A stretch of DNA of 50,109 nucleotides from an uncultured Rikenellaceae bacterium. GTDB taxonomy: Bacteria > Bacteroidota > Bacteroidia > Bacteroidales > Rikenellaceae. Positions within the stretch are counted from its first letter, which is position 1. Each line of letters opens with the position of its first letter. Shown here piece by piece: positions 42,773 to 50,109 of the stretch. The translations under genes and the position numbers were made by a program. The notes below the pieces were generated by a model that saw only the letters and a list, made by a program, of their open reading frames with translations, did not search any database and was not told the origin of the DNA. Where the stretch lies: the NCBI GenBank assembly GCA_904501625.1, contig CAJGBR010000004.1:1-50109 (forward strand). Reading direction: 5' to 3'.

Positions 42773-42786
42773 TTCTATACGTTTTT

Positions 42787-42834
42787 ACTGACAAAAAGAG
42801 TTCACTCTATTGTCAGTTTGTGACACTTTGTCAC
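42787..42834. repeat. Two further inverted repeats upstream of groES
   Basis: ACTGACA (42787-42793) pairs with TGTCAGT (42811-42817), with AGAGT/ACTCT inside. Directly after comes GTGACA-CTT-TGTCAC (42820-42834), which overlaps the helicase stop codon. All share a TGACA/TGTCA core with the palindrome at 42749. They may fold as the helicase terminator, but no T-run follows, so a protein-binding array is also possible. Confidence 0.55.
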
Positions 42835-44576
42835 TTCTTAGATCTTTTTGCAGTTGATTTTCTGTCAGATTTCCGCTGACGTTTCTCGCCACGTTTAGCC
42901 GATTCATCACGACCTTTCGAAAACTTTTTATCTTTACGACGTTCAGATTTTCTGTCACTGCGTTTCCCCTCTTTGCGAGATGATGACTCATCTCCTTTTA
43001 CATCTTTATCCTTCGCCATCGAAGCAATCGGACGTCCTTTACTCAAACTATTGAGAGTTCGAGTTACACGTTCGGCCTCTGAAAATGGAACCGTTGCAAA
43101 CGAAAATTCATCAAGAACCTTTATGTCATCAATTTTTGATGCTGGCAAATCACACTCACGGACAATCAAATCAAGTATCTTTCTGGGAGAGAATCCATCA
43201 GAACGTCCCAAGGCAAGGAACAATCGTGCCGAACCTTTTCTATCAACCGAGAACGAACGGATCTCTGGATAACTACTTTCGTCGAGTTCGCCTTTGAATG
43301 CCAATTTCAACAACGATGCAAGAGCTACTTCCGGAGGATAATTCTGCAAAATATCGCGAGCCATTGTTCCACAATCGCCGTAGAGTTCGCCCTCAATTAT
43401 TTCTGCCAAATCCTCCATTATCTTAGACTTTTTCATTGCCACGATATCTTGCGGAGTCGGCAATTTCTCACGACGAATATCTGCTTTAACCTGACGTTTC
43501 ATCGCCGAGAACTGACGAAACTCGGCCGGAGATATAAAGGTTATAGCAGTTCCTTGATTTCCAGCTCGGCCTGTACGACCAATTCGGTGAACATACGATT
43601 CCGAATCCTGTGGCAACGAATAATTTATTACGTGCGACAAATTGCTGATATCAATACCTCGGGCAGCCACATCGGTCGCTACGAGTATGTTCGAGTTCTT
43701 ACGTTTAAATTTACGAAGAATCTTTTCCCTTAATGACTGAGACACATCTCCGTGCAATCCTTCTGCTGCATACCCCCTATCTATCAGACGATTCACAAGT
43801 TCATCTACCCCCACCTTTGTTCTCGAAAATATTATTCCGTAAAAATCTGGAGTAACATCAATGATTCGGGTCAATGCATCAAATTTGTCTGCCTCTTTAA
43901 CTTCGAAATATATCTGATCGGTCAAATCTGTAGTGAGATTCGGAGTATCAACTTTCAACAAAGAGACGTTGGTCATATATTTTTTTGAAAGTTCTTTTAT
44001 TCGGTCAGGCATCGTCGCCGAGAATAACAATACCCTATGAGGCTCAACGATATGACTCATTATCTGTTCAACATCTTCAATAAAGCCCATATCCAACATC
44101 TCGTCAGCCTCATCAAGCACCAACCAATGCAGACTACGCAAATCGAGAGTTCCACGACGCAAATGGTCAAGGATACGCCCCGGAGTACCGACTACGATAT
44201 CCGAGCCCTTAGCAAGACGACGTAACTGCTCGCTTATAGAGGCACCGCCATAAATAGGTGTTATTGACAATTTCTTGTTGATATTAAACGACAATAATTC
44301 GTCGGTAACTTGCAGTGCCAACTCTCTTGTCGGCACTAATATCAGAGCCTGGGGGACTCCACGTTTTTCTGCGAAGAGTTCCAATATCGGCAGTCCAAAC
44401 GCAGCAGTTTTTCCGGTTCCAGTCTGAGCTTGTCCAATAATGTCATTTTGGTCCTGCAACAATACAGGAATTACCAATCGCTGGATCGGCGATGGTGTTT
44501 CAAATCCTTTACTTCGGATTGCTCCTAGTGTCGAGTCTGTTAAACCTAACACTCGGAATTCGTCGGTTTCTATCAT
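42831..44576 (-). CDS. DEAD-box RNA helicase (CsdA/DeaD type) with DbpA-like RNA-binding domain
   Basis: A 581-residue ATP-dependent RNA helicase. Motifs: the Q region (TPSPIQ), AQTGTGKT (motif I), PTRELA, TPGR, VLDEADEML (motif II), FSATMP, and the C-terminal lobe with ATDVAARGID and HRIGRTGRAG. Residues about 435-510 form a DbpA-type RRM (ARLFLALGRSDGFSPRKILDLIVRECDLPASKIDDIKVLDEFSFATVPFSEA), which in DbpA/CsdA binds structured rRNA. The last 65 residues are a Lys/Arg/Ser tail, likely an RNA-binding extension. It probably acts in ribosome assembly or cold adaptation. Confidence 0.93.
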   Translation of the reverse strand: MIETDEFRVLGLTDSTLGAIRSKGFETPSPIQRLVIPVLLQDQNDIIGQAQTGTGKTAAFGLPILELFAEKRGVPQALILVPTRELALQVTDELLSFNINKKLSITPIYGGASISEQLRRLAKGSDIVVGTPGRILDHLRRGTLDLRSLHWLVLDEADEMLDMGFIEDVEQIMSHIVEPHRVLLFSATMPDRIKELSKKYMTNVSLLKVDTPNLTTDLTDQIYFEVKEADKFDALTRIIDVTPDFYGIIFSRTKVGVDELVNRLIDRGYAAEGLHGDVSQSLREKILRKFKRKNSNILVATDVAARGIDISNLSHVINYSLPQDSESYVHRIGRTGRAGNQGTAITFISPAEFRQFSAMKRQVKADIRREKLPTPQDIVAMKKSKIMEDLAEIIEGELYGDCGTMARDILQNYPPEVALASLLKLAFKGELDESSYPEIRSFSVDRKGSARLFLALGRSDGFSPRKILDLIVRECDLPASKIDDIKVLDEFSFATVPFSEAERVTRTLNSLSKGRPIASMAKDKDVKGDESSSRKEGKRSDRKSERRKDKKFSKGRDESAKRGEKRQRKSDRKSTAKRSKK

Positions 44577-44719
44577 TTTTTTACACTGTTTTTCATCTGT
44601 TGCACATTACTACCCAAAGTGAGATGAGCTGCAACGATAACACAAACGGATAAATCATAGTCTTAGTTTGTGTTTAGTTTCACTCCTTCAAGACAAGATT
44701 TCCGCCATTGCCACACCGG

Positions 44720-45748
44720 TTAAAGAGTCTCCTGACGATATGTATAATTATTTCTCAGAGACTCGAAACACTCGGGATTAGCTCTCAAGCGTTGACAATC
44801 ACCAACAAGATCACACTCACGTGCAATAGACTCTCTTATCTCTTTGAAAGTCAATTTCTGACAATTGATCACATTGGGTTCAACCTCGCTTGGATACCAA
44901 TCATTCAATCCCCAACCATATATTTCGGACAGAGCTCGGATGCACATCGCACTACCGTTAGCCTTTCCCTGTCGTGAATATCCCGCAATATGAGGTGTTG
45001 CCAAATCCACGAGCATCATCAATTCACGGTCAATCTCTGGTTCATTTCGCCATACATCAAGCACCGTATGGCTCAAATGTTTACTACGTATAGCACGTTT
45101 CAAAGCCTCTTGATCAACAACCTCTCCCCTTGATGAATTGATAAATACAGCACCCTTTTTCATTTTCGAGAAGAAATGCTCATCGGCCATATTCTCTGTA
45201 ACAAACTCGTCATTGGTAACCAGCGGCACGTGAAGTGTCACTATATCACAACATCTCAACAACTTGTCTAATTCAACGTGAGAATCAAGTTCTCCCCTCA
45301 GCATCTTGGGTGGATCACATTCCATCACATCTAATCCCATCACTTTTGCAGCCTGAACGACCTGTGTACCGACATTTCCGACACCGATCACACCAAGTCT
45401 TTTTCCAGTCAGATCAAATTTCTGTTTTTCGAGTTCAAGCAATGCAGCCACCACATATTGTTTCACACCACAAGCATTACATCCGGCTGCTGAAATCACC
45501 TTAATTCCACGTTTGTGACAATACTCCCAATCGATATGATCTGTTCCAATTGTTGCCGTAGCAATAGTTTTCACACGACTTCCCTCGAGCAACGATGCAT
45601 CACAACGGGTTCGGGTTCGGATTAACAGTGCGTCCGAATCTTTCACAGATTCTGCCGAAAACTCTTTTCCCGACAGCCATTGCACAGAAACATCTTTAGG
45701 GAAAACACTCTCGATATAAGGAATATTTTTATCTACAGATATTTTCAT
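44720..45748 (-). CDS. pdxB: 4-phosphoerythronate dehydrogenase
   Basis: A 342-residue D-2-hydroxyacid dehydrogenase of the PdxB branch, which oxidises 4-phosphoerythronate in the DXP-dependent route to pyridoxal phosphate. N-terminal MKISVDKNIPYIESVF and LIRTRTRCDASLLEGSRVKTIATATIGTDHID match PdxB. The NAD fold is RLGVIGVGNVGTQV, and catalytic residues lie in NSSRGEVVD, DVWRNEPEID and TPHIAGYS. The C-terminal PdxB dimerisation domain is present. The ATG at 45748 is used. It begins only 10 bases after the T-run of the tRNA-Glu terminator. Confidence 0.92.
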   Translation of the reverse strand: MKISVDKNIPYIESVFPKDVSVQWLSGKEFSAESVKDSDALLIRTRTRCDASLLEGSRVKTIATATIGTDHIDWEYCHKRGIKVISAAGCNACGVKQYVVAALLELEKQKFDLTGKRLGVIGVGNVGTQVVQAAKVMGLDVMECDPPKMLRGELDSHVELDKLLRCCDIVTLHVPLVTNDEFVTENMADEHFFSKMKKGAVFINSSRGEVVDQEALKRAIRSKHLSHTVLDVWRNEPEIDRELMMLVDLATPHIAGYSRQGKANGSAMCIRALSEIYGWGLNDWYPSEVEPNVINCQKLTFKEIRESIARECDLVGDCQRLRANPECFESLRNNYTYRQETL

Positions 45749-45757
45749 ATACACAAC

Positions 45758-45786
45758 AAAAAAAGGACCGTCCAACGAACAGCCCT
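45758..45786 (-). terminator. Terminator behind tRNA-Glu, directly before pdxB
   Basis: On the minus strand AGGGCTGTTC (45777-45786) pairs with GACGGTCCT (45764-45772, with G-U pairs and a bulge), loop GTTG, then seven T. It lies between the tRNA and pdxB. Confidence 0.75.
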
Positions 45787-45795
45787 CTCGTTTCG

Positions 45796-45867
45796 TAGTC
45801 CCTAGGAGAATCGAACTCCTCTTTGAAGAATGAAAATCTTCCGTCCTAACCGATAGACGAAGGGACC
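45796..45867 (-). tRNA. tRNA-Glu (anticodon TTC)
   Basis: The minus strand folds as a 72-base tRNA. Acceptor arm GGTCCCT pairs with AGGGACT (ending in a G-U pair) with discriminator A at 45796. The anticodon stem GAAGA/TCTTC encloses loop TTTTCAT, so the anticodon is TTC (Glu). The T-arm contains GAGGAGTTCGATTCTCCT. CCA is not encoded. It matches the usual Bacteroidetes tRNA-Glu sequence. Confidence 0.95.
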
Positions 45868-45881
45868 CCTCATTTGCAGTG

Positions 45882-45913
45882 CAAAGGTATAACCTTTTTT
45901 TTATTTATGCAAA
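45882..45913 (-). promoter_or_regulatory. tRNA-Glu promoter, overlapping the end of dapA
   Basis: Minus strand: TTTG (45910-45913), 20 bases, TACCTTTG (45882-45889). The -33 box lies in the last codons (Phe-Ala) of dapA. The box is 14 bases before the tRNA 5' end. Confidence 0.8.
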
Positions 45914-46786
45914 TTTTTGTGCAATTATTTTTTGCATTTTTTCTCTAAGACAATCTGTCCCCGGCACAAGTGGCAACCTAACCCATTGATTACAAATACC
46001 TTCTATTGACAAAGCCGTTTTCACTCCCACAGGATTACCCTCTGCAAATAATAATTCAATTATCTCAAAAAGTTCCAATTGTAACGCACTCGCACTAACA
46101 GCATCACCCTCAAGTGCATAATTAATCATCTTGCTGAAAGGTTTCGGGAATGCATTTGCAGCTACGGAGATTATACCCTTTCCACCCAAAGCAATCGTTG
46201 CAACGGCCAGATTATCCTCACCAGAGTAGAGTTCAAATCCATCGGGTTTATCACGCAGAATTTTGCTAACCTGAGCCATATTTCCAGAAGCCTCTTTAAT
46301 ACCCATTATATTTTTGTTATCACGAGCCAGACGCACTACAGTTTCAGGCAACATATTCGACCCCGTACGACCTGGCACATTATACAACATTACAGGCACC
46401 GGAGATGCCTCTGCTACGGCCATAAAGTGTCGATATATTCCCTCTTGAGATGGTTTATTGTAGTACGGCGAGGCTGACAGCAACGCATCAATTCCCGTAA
46501 AATCAAAATTACGAATCTGCTCAATCAGCAGAGCCGTATTATTTCCACTCATTCCGACCATAATCGGCAAGCGTTCTGCATTGAGATTCTTAACAAATGA
46601 TAGAATTTTTTGTTTCTCGTCATCATTCAAGGTAGGAGTCTCAGCTGTAGTTCCAAACACAACAAGAAAATCCACACCCGAATCTATAACATTTCTTACG
46701 ACACGTTCGAGTCCCGAATAGTCTACTGAGCCATCTTGATTAAACGGAGTTACCAATGCAACCCCCGTTCCTTTAATTTCTTTCAT
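45905..46786 (-). CDS. dapA: 4-hydroxy-tetrahydrodipicolinate synthase
   Basis: A 293-residue TIM-barrel aldolase that condenses pyruvate and aspartate semialdehyde, the first committed step to diaminopimelate and lysine. GTTAET (residues 45-50), the tyrosine in YNVPGRTGSNM (Tyr135) and the Schiff-base Lys164 in IMGIKEASGN are in place. ATG at 46786 (MKEIKGTGVALVTPF) is the family start; the frame runs open 60 bases further up, across the -7 box. The gene stands alone, with its own promoter and the tRNA behind it. Confidence 0.95.
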   Translation of the reverse strand: MKEIKGTGVALVTPFNQDGSVDYSGLERVVRNVIDSGVDFLVVFGTTAETPTLNDDEKQKILSFVKNLNAERLPIMVGMSGNNTALLIEQIRNFDFTGIDALLSASPYYNKPSQEGIYRHFMAVAEASPVPVMLYNVPGRTGSNMLPETVVRLARDNKNIMGIKEASGNMAQVSKILRDKPDGFELYSGEDNLAVATIALGGKGIISVAANAFPKPFSKMINYALEGDAVSASALQLELFEIIELLFAEGNPVGVKTALSIEGICNQWVRLPLVPGTDCLREKMQKIIAQKFA

Positions 46787-46812
46787 AAATTTTGCGTAAC
46801 TTTTATTGGTTG

Positions 46813-46820
46813 CAAATATA
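46813..46820 (-). promoter_or_regulatory. dapA -7 box
   Basis: Minus strand TATATTTG followed by GCA, 26 bases before the ATG at 46786. No well-spaced -33 TTG was found. Confidence 0.55.
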
Positions 46821-47012
46821 CCATTTTTACACCAAATTATCACCACTTCACCTACGTTTTAACTGAATAAGAAGATTGTTAGGGAAATTTTTTTAAAAAA
46901 AATTAATGATTTTCTAAATTTTGCTTATACTTGCAGAAGTTTTTGTATGGATTTCACATACATAAACAGAGTTAAAAAATTGATTAATAGCTGATTAGTT
47001 TAAAAGTTATCA

Positions 47013-47315
47013 ATGAATACAAAGAAAAAATTAGTTGTAAGTTTCAAGAACCTCTCACCAGAATTGCAGGAAGAGGTCAAGAAACAATATCCGTTGGGGT
47101 TCTCAGAGAAAATGATGAGAATTGATTTAGGACCTGATAAGTTTTTTTATGCGGTACCGTTTGAAACCGATGACACAAGCTATCTTGTCAAAATCAATGT
47201 GAAGATTGATACTAAGGTTGATGACGAAGATGAAAAAGACTACTTCGATGAAGATGGCGAAATTAAAGACGCAGAAGAAATCGCCGATCAACTTGACGAA
47301 GATGATGAAGACTAA
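47013..47315 (+). CDS. Conserved acidic protein of unknown function
   Basis: A 100-residue soluble protein. The N-terminal half (KKLVVSFKNLSPELQEEVKK...PLGFSEKMMRIDLGPDKFFYAVPFETDDTSYLVKINVKID) is conserved in proteins I recall from Bacteroides; the C-terminal third is strongly acidic (KVDDEDEKDYFDEDGEIKD...DQLDEDDED). I do not recognise a function. The acidic tail suggests a mimic of nucleic acid, an RNA polymerase-type subunit, or a binding partner for a basic protein, all speculative. It is a single gene with its own strong terminator. Confidence 0.8.
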   Translation: MNTKKKLVVSFKNLSPELQEEVKKQYPLGFSEKMMRIDLGPDKFFYAVPFETDDTSYLVKINVKIDTKVDDEDEKDYFDEDGEIKDAEEIADQLDEDDED

Positions 47316-47336
47316 TAGTCAATCTAATTTCAAATA

Positions 47337-47366
47337 AAAAAAGAATCGCTGTTGCGATTCTTTTTT
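47337..47366 (+). terminator. Terminator after the acidic protein gene
   Basis: AAAAAAGAATCGC (47337-47349), loop TGTT, GCGATTCTTTTTT (47354-47366): a perfect 13-bp stem ending in a T-run. It also serves the DUF4831 gene from the other side. Confidence 0.93.
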
Positions 47367-47387
47367 ATTACCCATAATACAAATTGT

Positions 47388-48353
47388 CTATTTTGCCAAC
47401 GATACGGGGACTGCCATCACACGTCCAAATTGATAAATTGGCAATCGTTTGCTACTAATAATTTTTCTATTATTACTATCAACGACATTTACATTAACCA
47501 TCTCTGCCACACGGACATAAACCTTTGCTCCCTTCACATCAGCCGCTACCGAATTTGAATTATCGCCTTCCAGTTTGAACTCCATAACGATAGGATAGCC
47601 ACCGAGATTACTTGCATCAACTACACCCTCTGTCGGCGAGAATCGACAAACAATCATCGAATTATTCTGATCAGGAATCAGTTCAAATGTTTTACGTTCA
47701 ATCGTTGTTACAGTTTTTCCGGCAAACAACGCGATATATTCACGTTCAAGACGATTCAATTCTTCTATTGCCACCTTCAGACCTTCACCAAATACATTTT
47801 CACCAAGTTCGCCTGTCAGTAATTCGATGCGTTTTCTTCTCAGCATAAAAATCGTTTGAGCTGCATTCTGAGCCATTTCACTCTGATTGAGTTCTGCCAT
47901 ATTTCGTTTATCAATCTGCAAAATATCATCTGCACTTGTATTTTTTTCATTCTGACAGAGCAGTTCTTTCGCCACTACACATTCATTGACAAGTGGCATC
48001 GTTCCCTTTGAGATGATTCCACTGGGAGTTACTCTCAACAGACTCTCACGATCCTCTTTGGAAATATTATCCAACCTGTATACAAACTGAGGATCACTCT
48101 CTTCAAATGGCGTGATTATGGCAGACTCAATTGAATAGTTAACCTTGTTTGACAGTGGAACAATTATACCCAGATATTTCTGAGCATAACGAGCATAGGG
48201 ACCAGCCGTAATCTCTGTTTTTTTTGTTATGATTTCGACTTTCAATACAGTTCGCGGCAATGAATAGACTGCTGCTGATATTGATGTTTGAGCAGAACTT
48301 TGCAAACAAAACAACACCATAAACAATGATGTCAGCAATACAAATTTTCTCAT
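47388..48353 (-). CDS. DUF4831 family secreted protein
   Basis: A 321-residue protein with a signal peptide (MRKFVLLTSLFMVLFCLQSSAQ). It then shows the DUF4831 pattern: VYSLPRTVLKVEIITKKTEITAGPYARYAQKYLGI, RRKRIELLTGELGENVFGEGLKVAIEELNRLEREYIALFAGKT and VRVAEMVNVNVVDSN. The family is known from Bacteroidetes and has no assigned function. It is a single gene with its own promoter. Localisation in the periplasm or cell surface is inferred. Confidence 0.82.
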   Translation of the reverse strand: MRKFVLLTSLFMVLFCLQSSAQTSISAAVYSLPRTVLKVEIITKKTEITAGPYARYAQKYLGIIVPLSNKVNYSIESAIITPFEESDPQFVYRLDNISKEDRESLLRVTPSGIISKGTMPLVNECVVAKELLCQNEKNTSADDILQIDKRNMAELNQSEMAQNAAQTIFMLRRKRIELLTGELGENVFGEGLKVAIEELNRLEREYIALFAGKTVTTIERKTFELIPDQNNSMIVCRFSPTEGVVDASNLGGYPIVMEFKLEGDNSNSVAADVKGAKVYVRVAEMVNVNVVDSNNRKIISSKRLPIYQFGRVMAVPVSLAK

Positions 48354-48377
48354 TTATTCATTTTTTTTTGGTTAATG

Positions 48378-48385
48378 CAAAGATA
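48378..48385 (-). promoter_or_regulatory. DUF4831 gene -7 box
   Basis: Minus strand TATCTTTG followed by GCA, 24 bases before the ATG at 48353. No -33 TTG at normal spacing. Confidence 0.55.
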
Positions 48386-48608
48386 CAGATTTTTTTGGTT
48401 TAATATTTATTATTTAGAAAAATATTGCTACCCAATTTTTATGGCTGTTATTTTGAGACAAAACGTTCATAATAGAGCCTTGCAAATGTTCAATATTTCA
48501 ACAAATGTGTATTTTTGTTCTTAATTAAAAATACTCTTATTGCAATTGACTTACAAAAATATTTTTTTTGCATTTCATAAAAAACACATTAAACGAAAAT
48601 AAAATAAT

Positions 48609-49478
48609 ATGAACGAAAAATTATTAAATATAAAACGCTTGAGTCTTGAGAATTACGATTCGTTCGTACATTGTTTTACCCTCTATGATAAATATACTCA
48701 GATTGACTCGACGATACCTGCAATGGTCGATTTTGTCGGATTCATAATTTGTCAAAAAGGATATATTGATATAGAAATCAACGACAATAAATTTCACGCT
48801 GAATCGGGATATTTGATCACTCTGTTCCCCAATTCTATCATCAATTCGGCGTCGTGTAGCGAAGATTTTGATGGGATCGGACTAGTTGTGCGAAACGATT
48901 ATCTGCGAGAAGTCGGAGCTGCTCCGACACATTCGGTGCTAATGGGAGCTCTTAATATCAAGGATAGACCCATAATTAAACTTTCTCGCGAACAAGAAGA
49001 GGATTTAATCTCGATGTACGAGGTAATCAAATCAAAACACTCACGCAGGAACTACCCATTCAAAAATGAGATTACGGGATTTTTACTGATATCATTCTTC
49101 TTTGAGATATTTGCCATATATCAAACCGAGCGAATTACAAAACAGAGCTCACACACTCGCAAAGAGGATATTTTCAAGAAATTTCTGATTTTATTGTCCG
49201 AATACTCAAATCGCGAACGTTCAGTCGAATTCTATGCCCGAGAGTTGTGCATCAGTCCCAAATACCTATCAACACTGGTAACCAATGTTTCTGGACGCAG
49301 TGCTTCTAACTGGATTTCTCAAGCAGTAATTTCAAACGCAAAAACACTGCTCAGAAATTCAGATCTCTCAATCCAACAAATATCAATGGAGTTAAACTTC
49401 CCGAATTCATCGTTCTTTGGACAATATTTCAAGCGTAATGCGGGAGTGACCCCGAATGCTTACCGCAAGAAATTTTAA
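48609..49478 (+). CDS. AraC-family transcriptional regulator
   Basis: A 289-residue regulator. The N-terminal part (about 1-150) looks like a cupin sensor domain (GFIICQKGYIDIEINDNKFHAESGYLITLFPNS). The C-terminal part (about 195-289) holds the two helix-turn-helix units: SVEFYARELCISPKYLSTLVTNVSGRSASNWI and LSIQQISMELNFPNSSFFGQYFKRNAGVTPNAYRKKF. The target and ligand are unknown. It is preceded by a 255-base AT-rich gap with no clear promoter (a TATTTTTG at 48510 is one candidate). Its stop overlaps the stop of the opposing LytTR gene. Confidence 0.92.
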   Translation: MNEKLLNIKRLSLENYDSFVHCFTLYDKYTQIDSTIPAMVDFVGFIICQKGYIDIEINDNKFHAESGYLITLFPNSIINSASCSEDFDGIGLVVRNDYLREVGAAPTHSVLMGALNIKDRPIIKLSREQEEDLISMYEVIKSKHSRRNYPFKNEITGFLLISFFFEIFAIYQTERITKQSSHTRKEDIFKKFLILLSEYSNRERSVEFYARELCISPKYLSTLVTNVSGRSASNWISQAVISNAKTLLRNSDLSIQQISMELNFPNSSFFGQYFKRNAGVTPNAYRKKF

Positions 49479-50109
49479 AGCAATTTATCTTGCATACGTT
49501 CTATAACAAGATTTTTATTTAATGCTCCAAGCGGAATCTGTTGCTGTCCTATCTGAATTACATTATTCTTTAGGGCAGTGACACGTTCCATATTAACGAT
49601 GTATGATTTGTGGGCACGTATAAAATTTTGAGGCAAACGTTCACTGATATTCTTCATTGAACTCTTTGTCACATAATTTTTCCCGTTTCGAGTATAAATC
49701 TTGATATAGTCCTTCAGCCCCTCAATATAATCTATCTCGTTTATTTCGATTCTTACAGTGGAATACTCGACACGAATCATCATATAGTCTGCCTCGGAGA
49801 TTGTCGCAGCATTCTGTCTGATGGTAAAAAGTTCGTGAGCTTTAGTCACTGCTTTTGTAAATCGGTCAAATGAGAATGGTTTCAAAAGATAATCCACCAC
49901 ATCGAGTTCATAGCCTGAAATCGCGAACTCTGGATAGGCCGTAGTAAATATAACCAACGGAGCATCTTCCAGCTCTTGTATCAACTCAATCCCATTCATA
50001 TTTGGCATATTTATATCCAAGAATACCAGATCAACCGGATTATCCTGAATAATTTTTTTAGCCTCGATAGCACTCAGAGCCTCCCACTCCAATGACAGAA
50101 ATGGTGTAC
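49475..50109 (-). CDS. LytTR-family response regulator (5' end outside the window)
   Basis: The frame is open to the window edge (the last codons there read TPFLSLEWEAL), so the N-terminus is missing; about 210 residues are present. The receiver domain shows the phospho-acceptor Asp in LVFLDINMPNMNG, then IFTTAYPEFA (Thr) and YLLKPFSF (Lys). The C-terminal LytTR DNA-binding domain runs IRVEYSTVRIEINEIDYIEGLKDYIKIYTRNGKNYVTKSSMKNI...RAHKSYIVNMERV. Its sensor kinase should lie beyond the edge. An apparent start at 50092 (TTG) is an artefact of the edge. Confidence 0.92.
   Translation of the reverse strand, partial: TPFLSLEWEALSAIEAKKIIQDNPVDLVFLDINMPNMNGIELIQELEDAPLVIFTTAYPEFAISGYELDVVDYLLKPFSFDRFTKAVTKAHELFTIRQNAATISEADYMMIRVEYSTVRIEINEIDYIEGLKDYIKIYTRNGKNYVTKSSMKNISERLPQNFIRAHKSYIVNMERVTALKNNVIQIGQQQIPLGALNKNLVIERMQDKLL

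Noticed and set aside
42669..42830. CIRCE/HrcA operator before groES
   Set aside because: No TTAGCACTC...GAGTGCTAA pattern; the inverted repeats present have a different core.
49475..50092. Complete LytTR regulator starting at the TTG at 50092
   Set aside because: The frame stays open to the edge with receiver-like sequence, so the start lies outside the window.
1..50109. Mobile elements, CRISPR arrays, rRNA genes, attachment sites
   Set aside because: No transposase, integrase, direct-repeat array, terminal inverted repeat or rRNA sequence was recognised on either strand.

Overview
The window reads as an AT-rich chromosomal segment of a Bacteroidetes bacterium, most likely order Bacteroidales. 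Evidence: families largely confined to that phylum (DUF4834, DUF1573, DUF4831, DUF5686 with a carboxypeptidase-regulatory domain, coaX next to a barrel protein, a TPR protein and lptC, a tiny COX24-like basic protein after HU), promoters of the form TTTG-N17..20-TAnnTTTG instead of the classical -35/-10, and little sign of Shine-Dalgarno sequences. A Rikenellaceae-like genus is possible but is only a guess. Almost all genes are housekeeping; there is no phage, IS element, CRISPR array or rRNA operon.

Layout. 1-800: the N-terminus of a nitroreductase and a decayed nhaD antiporter scrap. 800-6684 (+): an eight-gene operon DUF4834-mlaE-mlaF-thiS-thiE/thiE fusion-ybbR-coaE-dusB closed by a strong terminator. 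6696-10314 (+): gcvP (complete, one chain) and a SlyD-like FKBP with a Cys-rich tail. 10321-15403 (-): bioB-DUF1573-sudB-sudA-ksgA, diverging from bioD (15467, +) across a perfect 19-bp palindrome whose two arms are each a -7 box. 16195-22450 (-): tsf with its own promoter, preceded by the envelope operon coaX-OMP-TPR-lptC-corC. 22538-28003 (-): mfd and rng overlap by one base; upstream lie a 30-residue COX24-like gene and HU. 28254-32532 (-): six-gene operon nfeD-floA-HAD-rdgB-recO-wbqC. 32654-33130 (+): lipocalin. 33198-35684 (-): large DUF5686 outer-membrane protein. 35900-39968 (+): arginase, lysS, tpiA, thioredoxin-like lipoprotein. 40036-46786 (-): efp, groEL, groES, DEAD-box helicase, pdxB, tRNA-Glu(TTC), dapA. 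47013-50109: acidic conserved protein (+), DUF4831 (-), AraC regulator (+) and a LytTR response regulator (-) cut by the window edge.

Functional themes are cofactor synthesis (thiamine, CoA at two steps, biotin, pyridoxal phosphate), outer-membrane lipid and LPS transport, translation and RNA metabolism, and protein folding. I do not see a convincing undescribed defence or mobile system. The features most worth a second look are the double ThiE fusion inside the lipid-transport operon, the bioB/bioD palindrome, the array of inverted repeats in front of groES, the placement of pdxB directly behind a tRNA terminator, the 30-residue ribosome-type protein, and the separation of tsf from rpsB.
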